Source: Lachnospiraceae bacterium (GTDB lineage: Bacteria; Bacillota; Clostridia; Lachnospirales; Lachnospiraceae). Taken from it: a DNA stretch of 64,000 bases. Below are positions 18,826 through 26,939 of the stretch, one piece after another. Below the pieces are notes generated by a model. That model made no database searches, had not been told where the DNA came from, and saw nothing but the letters and a program-made list of their open reading frames with translations. The position numbers and the translations under genes are program-made. Each line of letters starts with the position of its first letter. Position 1 is the first letter of the stretch. Where the stretch lies: the NCBI GenBank assembly GCA_017938405.1, contig JAGBBP010000049.1, forward strand, positions 62,001 to 126,000, in the 5' to 3' direction.

Positions 18826-19827
18826 TTATTCTCCGGTAATACCGGAACGGTCGATACTTTCCACGAACTGCTTCTGCAGAACCAGATATACCAAAAACAG
18901 CGGTAAAATACTGAGTGCCGTTGCCGCCATTCGCACCGATTCGTTCAGTGCGGTTGCCGTATCGCCCACCGACGCCTTTGACTGGAATGCCGAATCGAAA
19001 TTCTTTAACTGAATGATCAGATTCGTCCATATACTCTTTCCTGAAAGACCCTGTACATACATCTCTGTAAGGTAGGATTCATTCCAATACCATACAAACG
19101 AGAATAAAACTACCGTTATGATTGCAGGTATCGCAGACGGAAGTGCAATCTTAAAGAATGCTTTAAAATGCCCCGCACCATCCATATACGCTGCTTCCAT
19201 CAGCACCTTCGGTACCTGTTTAAAGAACTGATAAAAAATCAGAATGAAAATCGGCGCATTTAAACCGTTTCCGAAAAGTGCCGGTAACACAAAGGTCCAA
19301 ATGGTTCCCAATATTTTCATATCATTGTAAAGTACATAAGTAGGTATCATCGTAACCTGACGCGGTAAAATATAGGAAAAAATCAAAAGTCCCATCAGTA
19401 ATTTCTTCCCTTTGAATTCATATCTCGCAAAACCGTATCCGACACATAAACAAATAACTACATTGCAGATGGTCGGTACACCGGCGATTACCATACCCTT
19501 TAGAAGTGTCTTCCAGAAATCCATTGACCTTGCCGCATCAATGTAATTATCCAGATAGAAAGAGCTCGGAAGCCATTTTACGGAGGAGTCAAGCAAATCA
19601 TCCCGGTTCATAAAGCTGGTACTGACCATGCTTAAAATCGGATACAGATAAATAAATCCGATACAAATCAATAACCCGTAAATCACGAGCTGCTTACCAA
19701 ACCCTTGCTTCTCTCTGGTGCCGAACACAAACTTATGCAGTTTCTCTTTTGTCAGTTTCGACTTAATAGTCCCCGCTGCCGTCGTAGGTTGTAAACTTGT
19801 TTGCGTGGTTTGCAACTTTTCTTGCAT
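18826..19827 (-). CDS. Carbohydrate ABC transporter permease, MalG type
   Basis: A 333-residue inner-membrane permease with six hydrophobic segments and the coupling loop EAAYMDGAGHFKAFFKIALP. An N-terminal cytosolic tail of about 45 residues is longer than usual. The ATG at 19825-19827 follows AAGGAGGGG, so the 65-base overlap with the end of the upstream permease gene is real. Partner of the permease at 19763 and the binding protein at 17187. Confidence 0.92.
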   Translation of the reverse strand: MQEKLQTTQTSLQPTTAAGTIKSKLTKEKLHKFVFGTREKQGFGKQLVIYGLLICIGFIYLYPILSMVSTSFMNRDDLLDSSVKWLPSSFYLDNYIDAARSMDFWKTLLKGMVIAGVPTICNVVICLCVGYGFARYEFKGKKLLMGLLIFSYILPRQVTMIPTYVLYNDMKILGTIWTFVLPALFGNGLNAPIFILIFYQFFKQVPKVLMEAAYMDGAGHFKAFFKIALPSAIPAIITVVLFSFVWYWNESYLTEMYVQGLSGKSIWTNLIIQLKNFDSAFQSKASVGDTATALNESVRMAATALSILPLFLVYLVLQKQFVESIDRSGITGE

Positions 19828-20809
19828 GACGTTCTCCCCTCCTTCTGACTCTTTTTTTCATTCGTTCTTCTTTTTTCTGTTCCTTCTTAAACTTCTTTGC
19901 CTTACGGTCGTACACATCCTTTTTCGATCCGAGCATTACAAAAAACAGTGCCGCCATTACTGAAATGATAATTGCATACATCCACGCCATGGCCGATGCG
20001 TAACCGTATCCCTTTTCCGCCGTTCCGGAAAACATTGCGGATTCAATCATGGTAATTAATACATTCTGCTCATTTCCGGACAGGAAAATAACGGTATATA
20101 CCGCATTTAACAAAATCATCGGTTTCATAGTCGGCAACGTAATCTTCCAAAAACATTCCCAACCGGAACCACCGTCGATTTTAGCCGCCTCATAAAGCGC
20201 TGAATCTATCTTTTGCAATGCGGAAATGAAAATCAAAATCTGAACTCCGGAATACCAGAGTATCATAATCATATTCGAAAACATCTCCCCGACGGAAGTA
20301 GCTATTTGTGTAGGCAATACTCTGTCAAATGCTGCTACAATAGACTGCACATTCATGGCCGGAATGGTTGCCGCGCCTTCACTTACCAGCATATTCATTA
20401 CCGGACCCGAAACAATAATTACCGGAAGGAAAAAGATTAAGCGAAACAGTGCCCTGCACTTAATTTTTCCGTTCAGCATCATGGCTATGATGAGTGCAAA
20501 TACTACAATAATCGGTACCTCTAAAAGAGTTTGCCATATGTAGGTCACTAACTGCTGCGGAAACTCCGGATTCTCCACCCAAATCTGCGAGAAATTCTGC
20601 GCTCCGATAAAATTGAACGCATATCCCTTCGGAGTAATTCGGATATTAAACCACATATAATAAAACGATTGTCCTAAGGGAATCAATAGGAACAACAGAG
20701 TACCGATAAGCCACGGAGCAATAAAGAAATATCCCGCTCTGCTCTCTCTTTTTTCGAGTTTTCCTACTTTTATTTTCGGTTTACTTTGCTTTTCTGTTCT
20801 CTTACTCAT
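19763..20809 (-). CDS. Carbohydrate ABC transporter permease, MalF type
   Basis: A 348-residue permease with the family coupling loop YEAAKIDGGSGWECFWKITLP and six transmembrane segments. After the last segment a very basic tail of about 60 residues (KKFKKEQKKEERMKKRVRRR) extends over the start of the next gene. Starts on ATGA overlapping the DUF5696 stop. Such a charged cytosolic tail is unusual for the family. Confidence 0.9.
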   Translation of the reverse strand: MSKRTEKQSKPKIKVGKLEKRESRAGYFFIAPWLIGTLLFLLIPLGQSFYYMWFNIRITPKGYAFNFIGAQNFSQIWVENPEFPQQLVTYIWQTLLEVPIIVVFALIIAMMLNGKIKCRALFRLIFFLPVIIVSGPVMNMLVSEGAATIPAMNVQSIVAAFDRVLPTQIATSVGEMFSNMIMILWYSGVQILIFISALQKIDSALYEAAKIDGGSGWECFWKITLPTMKPMILLNAVYTVIFLSGNEQNVLITMIESAMFSGTAEKGYGYASAMAWMYAIIISVMAALFFVMLGSKKDVYDRKAKKFKKEQKKEERMKKRVRRRGERHARKVANHANKFTTYDGSGDY

Positions 20810-23046
20810 TCGCTCACCACCTTATAGGACATACTCTCCACTCGGACGCCGTCTACTGTCTGCTCACCGGTACTGTAATTCAGGAAAATCTCTACTCCGT
20901 TACTGTAAGTTACAACGCGAACATCATTATTCATAATTTCATGCCCAGTAATTACCGCTCCCGCAACTGCCTGATTTACTTCCTTGAGTTTTTCCGTATA
21001 TTCAATAATCTCATTTTTATACACGTCATATTGTGAGCTGTAAACATCGGAAGAATTGGTATAAATCAAGTCAGCTGAACTTTCCTTGGTCAGATAGAAG
21101 GAAGGATAGGTTCCCGTCTCAACCAATTTTAAAAAGAATTCATCCTTGTTTGCTTCAAAGTTTACATATTCCGAATACACCGGTACAATGCCCTTCAATA
21201 CCATCGACAGAAACGGAACATTCTCGTCTTCATAGATGAAATCCGATGCATACATCGGCATGTCCAGAAAGGCGTCCATATCCGACCAAAGGTATGCAGA
21301 AGGTTGTTCCAGTACCAAAGACATCTTCCCATCTAGCTCCGCCAAAGTCTTTGCATAACTGTCTGCGCAATCATATCTGGAGTAAAAGTTTCCGCCGTAA
21401 GAATAGGAAAACATTGTATCGGTAATCCCGGCCACACATACTCCGTCAATGCCCTTCTTCAAATAACTGTCTGCAAACTTATTCAACAACGAGCCGCTTC
21501 TTGCAGGGGTCAGATAAATCATCTTCTCGTAAACATCTTTGTATGTATACTCCTCGTAACGTTTTTTATTTACCTTCTTCACAACATTAAATGTCGCGTT
21601 CTGTTCATCCGGATTAATACGAAGTGCATCGTTATAAAGATAAAACTCAATTCCATCCACTTTCGCATCTTGAATCAATTGTGTCAGCTTCTTTGTTCCG
21701 CCGATTTTAGAATCCGCCTTGTACTTCGTAATCGGAACATTCCAAAGACCGCCCTTCTGCCAGCCTTTATATACCGTAAATAAATCCGTTACGCCGGCAG
21801 TCTGTAAATCCTTATAGATTTCATAAATATCGTCTACCGTTGTCATAACAACCGCCTTAGTTCCGATAATGAAGTCTTCCCGTTCCGTTCCCAAAAAGTC
21901 CACTCTGGTCCGATATTCCATATTTCCCTGTATTTCCAGAATCCCGGCATCCAACAAATACTCACGGTATGCATTTGCCATTCCGGCATAATTCGCTTCC
22001 TCACCGGTCAGGAAAAAGAACTGAATCTTTAAATCAGAATGACTTCTGTCCGCCTCCATCATATGAAACGAGCCGGAAGAAGTATTATTACTGGTCGGCT
22101 GCGTGTACAGCTTTCGAAGAATGAATTTCGCATATGCGCGGTTATAATCAAGCGTCACACCGTTCGGACACGCCTCGATGGATGCTCTCTCCGCTCCTTC
22201 TTCGACAACTGCCAGATACGCCATCTTGTCGTCAGTATGTGCAATTCCCCATACCGGTGCAATAATCTGATTGGCTCCGGTAATCATCTGATAACGGTTC
22301 CAAAGAAGATTCGATGCAGAACTTTCCGTAAAACCTACATCTTCACCGTATATCATAGACGTAAACCCCGTATTGAAACGTCCCTCTTTGTCATTCAGAT
22401 AAATCAATGCGCCGTTTCCGTCCGGTATAAAAATGTACCCCTCATTATCATCCAGATAAGAGACTCCCATACACGGATAAATACATACCGTACCGATTTT
22501 ATACTCGTCACCGTCCTCGGTAATGGATTCATCCGGAACGTAGGCCGTTATTCCTTTCTCGGTCAATTGAACCTTCAAAGTCATACCGAATTTGTATTTC
22601 GGCCAATAGATGTCTGCACTAAATCCGTCCTTGGTATAAGTGACCTTTTTATTCACCTGATCTTTGACCAAGTCCGCCTGCTTTGTATCATCATTTCCCC
22701 GAATTATAGTAAGCACCAGTGCCGAGTTTAAGTACGCACTCCATGTCTTATTATTTTTTCCGTCGTTATAGCTCGGTGAAGACTCCATACAAGCCCCGGT
22801 TTTCTTATCCTCTATCACAAGCGCCAGACTGGCTTCGTTCACATACAAACGGAACTTATCATTTTCTGCCGTTAACCTGTGTGTTTCATTCCAATCATTC
22901 CAGACACCCGTATCACCGGTCTCTGCTTCTTTTTTTTCCTCCTCGCCGGCAGCTTGCGTTACCGGAATATTGTGTGTAAAAGGTGCAACAAAACCAAGCA
23001 GCATTACAAAAAGAACACACAATATTTTTTTGATCTTAGTTGCCAA
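20806..23046 (-). CDS. DUF5696-family secreted protein associated with sugar importers
   Basis: A 746-residue protein. I place the start at a TTG (23044-23046) because GGAGAGGTGG lies at the right distance and the sequence that follows (ATKIKKILCVLFVMLLGF) is a clean signal peptide ending near TQAAG; an extension to 23136 would run through the upstream gene. The mature part has an N-terminal beta-sandwich region (LALVIEDKKTGACMES, PDGNGALIYLND) and a C-terminal half that looks like a TIM-barrel (GTKAVVMTTVDDIYEIYKDL, GIDGVCVAGITDTMFSY), i.e. glycosidase-like without a recognised active site. Overlaps the upstream gene by 11 bases and the downstream permease by 4: tightly coupled. Function unknown. 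Confidence 0.75.
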   Translation of the reverse strand: MATKIKKILCVLFVMLLGFVAPFTHNIPVTQAAGEEEKKEAETGDTGVWNDWNETHRLTAENDKFRLYVNEASLALVIEDKKTGACMESSPSYNDGKNNKTWSAYLNSALVLTIIRGNDDTKQADLVKDQVNKKVTYTKDGFSADIYWPKYKFGMTLKVQLTEKGITAYVPDESITEDGDEYKIGTVCIYPCMGVSYLDDNEGYIFIPDGNGALIYLNDKEGRFNTGFTSMIYGEDVGFTESSASNLLWNRYQMITGANQIIAPVWGIAHTDDKMAYLAVVEEGAERASIEACPNGVTLDYNRAYAKFILRKLYTQPTSNNTSSGSFHMMEADRSHSDLKIQFFFLTGEEANYAGMANAYREYLLDAGILEIQGNMEYRTRVDFLGTEREDFIIGTKAVVMTTVDDIYEIYKDLQTAGVTDLFTVYKGWQKGGLWNVPITKYKADSKIGGTKKLTQLIQDAKVDGIEFYLYNDALRINPDEQNATFNVVKKVNKKRYEEYTYKDVYEKMIYLTPARSGSLLNKFADSYLKKGIDGVCVAGITDTMFSYSYGGNFYSRYDCADSYAKTLAELDGKMSLVLEQPSAYLWSDMDAFLDMPMYASDFIYEDENVPFLSMVLKGIVPVYSEYVNFEANKDEFFLKLVETGTYPSFYLTKESSADLIYTNSSDVYSSQYDVYKNEIIEYTEKLKEVNQAVAGAVITGHEIMNNDVRVVTYSNGVEIFLNYSTGEQTVDGVRVESMSYKVVSE

Positions 23047-25087
23047 TCTTATACACCACCTCTCCGAATATCGACCGGATAAAGTCAAATACCTGTGACC
23101 ATAACACATAAATGATAAATCCGAGCAAACATACAATTAAAATCGTAAACAACGTCAATCCGATAATCTTTACCGTTTCCTTTACTGTATAATTGTTGAT
23201 TTCACGTACGGAAATGAACAGTAACACACCGATCCATACCAACATACATAGATTACCGAACTGAATAAAAAATACTTCGTTAAAGGTTATTACATGAGAA
23301 AATGCGAACAAAATCGGTTGTATCACAAAATACGGTCCGAAGCTGTAAATAAAGGAACAATAAATATGCTTTAACTTTCCCTCACCGTCATTTATGGTAC
23401 ACATTAAGTAGTTACATCCTACCACTACCAAAAGTATAACCAGAATAAAACCGATATCCGAAGCAATCTCATACCTTCCTTCTCTTACACTCTTCTGTAA
23501 AAAACCTACAAAATACTTATTGATAATGAAACATGCCATTCCCAAACCAAGAAGCAAATTCGCACTGAGTACGGAAACTCTTTGTTCTTTTCGGATTCCG
23601 TGACATCCGTCAATCGGATGCCTCATAAAATAAAAGATATATCCCATTTCCTTTATGAAACGTTTTTGCCTCAGGCCGTCTACTACTTTTCTTACCGGAT
23701 CCAAAATATTCTTTTTCTTATCGAGCACACTGACTGCTTTTATCACAGCATATAAAAGAATACAGCCCGCAAACACCAACGCAAGATTCTGTTTTAACCA
23801 TTCGTTTCTGATCTCCCAGAAAGCATCCGAGTAACCGTCAAAATCTTTTGCAAGCTTTGCATAACGGAGTGCCTCATCGTATTTCCCTTCCTTGTATAAG
23901 ACCTTTCCCATTGCCATATTCGCATAGTCAAACAGATTATTCATACGGAGCACTTCCTGTAACGGCTCCTTGCTTTCATTATAAAGTCCCTTCGAAAACA
24001 AATACAGTGCACGATGCAGATGATTCGTAAACTCTGTCGGTTCGAATATCAAAACCTGTCTTTTGTCAGAATCAAGAACATAAATCTTATCATCCTTTGC
24101 CACCTGAATCGCTTCTGCCTTAATGCTGAGGCCCATCCGCTGTTGTCCGTCATCGCTTCCGCTGAATACGAATAATAATTCACCGTCGTTATTGTACTCG
24201 TAGATATATCCCTGCTGAGAAAGTACATATACATTATCATGATTTCCGACCGCAACCGCTGCCGGAACCTCATCATACGCATCTGGTTCAATCATATTAC
24301 CGCCTGCAATATTAAGACGCTTTAACGACGCCTCCCCCTCTCCTCTTGTTACCGTGTAAATCAATCCCTTTTCATCAATCGCAACATTGTCCGGTGTAGC
24401 AGGCAAATTACTTACCATTTTCGCCCTGGCTGTATCCGATAAAAGAGAACGCCAAACAATCGTCCAAAGATTCGCATTTGTTGCATTGGTACCGAAGTAT
24501 CCCAGAAATGTTCCTCCTTCTGCCGGACTGATTTGCACAATACCGTTCGTATTCTGTTCACAAATTACGTAAACCGTTCCTGACTCATTTGCTACCACCT
24601 TCAACGGTAAAAAGTCCAGTGTATCGCCGTAAAGCGGTTCATCCGGTCTTCCGTAGGAACGGATGAGTTCTCCCTTTTCATCGAACACCCAGACAGTTCT
24701 CGCATCACGGTCTGCCACATAACAGATCCGGTCTTCCGTAACATGCATTCCCCGCGGTCCGTTTAAATACTCTTGCCCGAACTCCCCGTAATAGTTTCCT
24801 TCCGTATCGGAAATCAACACCCGCTTATTTCCACTGTCTAGAATATACATAGTTCCGTCGGACAGAATCGTAAAGTCAGTCGGAGCCTTTAATAACTCAT
24901 CTCCGATTTTGTTTATTGTTCCGTACGGAAGATATGCTGTCTGTGTTTCCGCAACATCTCCGTAACCGTCTACCGTATAGGTCTTATACGGGGCCTCGGC
25001 GAAAGCTGCCAATGTACTCGATCCCGGTCCCACGATAAGAAGAAGTGCAACCACGGAGACAAAAAGCTTTTTCATTTTTGTTTTCAT
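23036..25087 (-). CDS. NHL-propeller / TPR / YIP1-type membrane protein
   Basis: A 683-residue protein with three parts. Residues 1-27 are a signal sequence. Residues about 50-370 form an NHL-type beta-propeller, with repeated LSDGTMYILDSGNKRVLISD and KDDKIYVLDSDKRQVLIFE blades. A short TPR-like helical stretch (YNESKEPLQEVLRMNNLFDYANMAMGKVLYKEGKYDEALRYAKLA) follows. From about 440 to the end come six or so membrane segments of the YIP1 type (MRHPIDGCHGIRK). The layout, with an outside propeller and a membrane anchor, is that of a surface sensor or docking protein. It lies between permeases of two importers and DUF5696. AAGGAG before the ATG. Confidence 0.72.
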   Translation of the reverse strand: MKTKMKKLFVSVVALLLIVGPGSSTLAAFAEAPYKTYTVDGYGDVAETQTAYLPYGTINKIGDELLKAPTDFTILSDGTMYILDSGNKRVLISDTEGNYYGEFGQEYLNGPRGMHVTEDRICYVADRDARTVWVFDEKGELIRSYGRPDEPLYGDTLDFLPLKVVANESGTVYVICEQNTNGIVQISPAEGGTFLGYFGTNATNANLWTIVWRSLLSDTARAKMVSNLPATPDNVAIDEKGLIYTVTRGEGEASLKRLNIAGGNMIEPDAYDEVPAAVAVGNHDNVYVLSQQGYIYEYNNDGELLFVFSGSDDGQQRMGLSIKAEAIQVAKDDKIYVLDSDKRQVLIFEPTEFTNHLHRALYLFSKGLYNESKEPLQEVLRMNNLFDYANMAMGKVLYKEGKYDEALRYAKLAKDFDGYSDAFWEIRNEWLKQNLALVFAGCILLYAVIKAVSVLDKKKNILDPVRKVVDGLRQKRFIKEMGYIFYFMRHPIDGCHGIRKEQRVSVLSANLLLGLGMACFIINKYFVGFLQKSVREGRYEIASDIGFILVILLVVVGCNYLMCTINDGEGKLKHIYCSFIYSFGPYFVIQPILFAFSHVITFNEVFFIQFGNLCMLVWIGVLLFISVREINNYTVKETVKIIGLTLFTILIVCLLGFIIYVLWSQVFDFIRSIFGEVVYKIGN

Positions 25088-25103
25088 TCGCTACTCCTTC
25101 TTT

Positions 25104-25976
25104 CTATTTAATACCGGAATGCGCCATTGTATTCATAACATTCTTCTGTAATACACAGAATACAATCAGATTCGGAATAAACAGGATTAATGATGCCGCA
25201 GCCTGTATTCCCTGTCCCGCTACGCCGTTCGATGTATTCGATAGGGTATTCATATAAAATGCAAGTGACTTCAGGCCTTCATTGTTAATATAGTAATTCG
25301 ATGCTTCCAATGCGCCCCAAACCTGTTGAAACACCAGCACAAACGCAGTTGCAAGTGCAGGTTTAATCATCGGAATAATAATTTTAACAAAAACCCGCAT
25401 TTCCGATGCGCCGTCCATATAGGCCGCCTCTATCAGCGAATCCGGAACCGTGTCTACAAACTGCTTTAATAAGAATACTGCAACCGGAAGCGGTATCAAC
25501 GGTAAAATCTGCGATAAATAAGTATCGGTAAGTCCAAGCTTCTCAACCACCAGATATCTCGGAATCATAACCGCGACAGGCACAAACATAATCGCCAGCT
25601 GATTAATCTTAAACGAAAACTCTCTTCCCTTAAATTTTAACTTTGACATTGCATATGCCGCTGCCGAAGAAAGCGCCATGGAAGAAACTACAACACTTAT
25701 CGTAATCAGCAATGTGTTAAATACATATTTGCTGAGCGGAATTCCCGCAGAACGGGACGCCTTAAACAGTAGTCTGAAATTATCCAGCGTAGGATGGGTT
25801 GTAATAAACTTTGGCGGAAATGCAAACAACTCTTCCATCGGCTTAAACGCATGAAAGAAAATGTAAATAATCGGAAGCCCTGTAAGCAAAACCAAAGGAA
25901 CTACAAATAAATACAACTTAATCTGCCCTTTTTCAAATTTATCAGGATTCATTCTATGTCCCTTATATGCAGCCAT
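25104..25976 (-). CDS. Carbohydrate ABC transporter permease, MalG type (first importer)
   Basis: A 290-residue permease with six membrane segments and the coupling loop EAAYMDGASEMRVFVKIIIP. The ATG at 25974-25976 follows AAAGGAGG. It follows its MalF-type partner by 18 bases and belongs with the large binding protein at 26940. Confidence 0.92.
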   Translation of the reverse strand: MAAYKGHRMNPDKFEKGQIKLYLFVVPLVLLTGLPIIYIFFHAFKPMEELFAFPPKFITTHPTLDNFRLLFKASRSAGIPLSKYVFNTLLITISVVVSSMALSSAAAYAMSKLKFKGREFSFKINQLAIMFVPVAVMIPRYLVVEKLGLTDTYLSQILPLIPLPVAVFLLKQFVDTVPDSLIEAAYMDGASEMRVFVKIIIPMIKPALATAFVLVFQQVWGALEASNYYINNEGLKSLAFYMNTLSNTSNGVAGQGIQAAASLILFIPNLIVFCVLQKNVMNTMAHSGIK

Positions 25977-25994
25977 TCATCATTTCCTCCTTTC

Positions 25995-26912
25995 TTATTC
26001 CTTCTCACCGAAAAGTTTTGCACTGACCTTCGAAAATATCTGTACGATTAAAAGCAGTGCTACAGAAACAGCCGCCGCATATCCCATCTCGTAACGGATA
26101 AAACCGTAATCCTCGATATGATTCACAATCAGCTGTGCCGAATATCCCGGCGTCGGGTTTCCGGCAAGCATTGCGCTGACCGAACCGTTCTGAAACGCAT
26201 TTACAATCTGCATTACCGCTGCAAACAACATCTGCGGCTTCATACTCGGAATCGTGACATATATCATTTCCTGAAAACGATTCTTCACACCATCGATTGC
26301 CGCCGCCTCGTACAGAGATTCGTCCACGTTCAGCAAACCTGCCAAAATGGATAAGAATCCGACACCCATACTGCTCCAAAGTCCTATAATAATAACAATC
26401 GGAAGCAGATAATCCGTATTTGTCAGCCAAATAATCGGTTCGTTAATAATACCGATTTCCATTAGCCAGCTATTGATATATCCAGTTTGATCTCCGGTAA
26501 ACATTATTTTCCAAAGCACAGTCATTGCTACTCCGGAAGTCATGCTCGGAGAATATAAAATCAACGCAAAAATGGTTCTCGGCCATTTTGTCAGATTTGC
26601 CAGTGCCCAGGCAAGCAAAAACGCAAGAACATAACCGCCGACACCGACAATCAATGCATATTTTACAGTATTCGGTAATACATACTGCATAAACACTTCA
26701 TCACTGGTAAGCAAGTTGATGTAATTCATAAACCCGACAAACTTCGGAAATTGAATCGTATCAAAATTCGTAAAAGACAGGATAACTGCCATTACTACCG
26801 GTGCCAGAATGAAAATAGCGAACAGCAACATGTAAGGAGTAAGAAACACGTATCCCGCTTTATTCACTTGTGATTTTCGGGCCACTTTCGACCTCGTTTT
26901 ATGTTTACTCAT
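25995..26912 (-). CDS. Carbohydrate ABC transporter permease, MalF type (first importer)
   Basis: A 305-residue permease; a basic N-terminal tail is followed by six membrane segments and the loop [22 protein letters not shown]. Start supported by GAGAGGAG. Lies 27 bases downstream of the 985-aa binding protein gene. Confidence 0.92.
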   Translation of the reverse strand: MSKHKTRSKVARKSQVNKAGYVFLTPYMLLFAIFILAPVVMAVILSFTNFDTIQFPKFVGFMNYINLLTSDEVFMQYVLPNTVKYALIVGVGGYVLAFLLAWALANLTKWPRTIFALILYSPSMTSGVAMTVLWKIMFTGDQTGYINSWLMEIGIINEPIIWLTNTDYLLPIVIIIGLWSSMGVGFLSILAGLLNVDESLYEAAAIDGVKNRFQEMIYVTIPSMKPQMLFAAVMQIVNAFQNGSVSAMLAGNPTPGYSAQLIVNHIEDYGFIRYEMGYAAAVSVALLLIVQIFSKVSAKLFGEKE

Positions 26913-26939
26913 TTTGTTCTCCTCTCTCAGGATTGCTGT

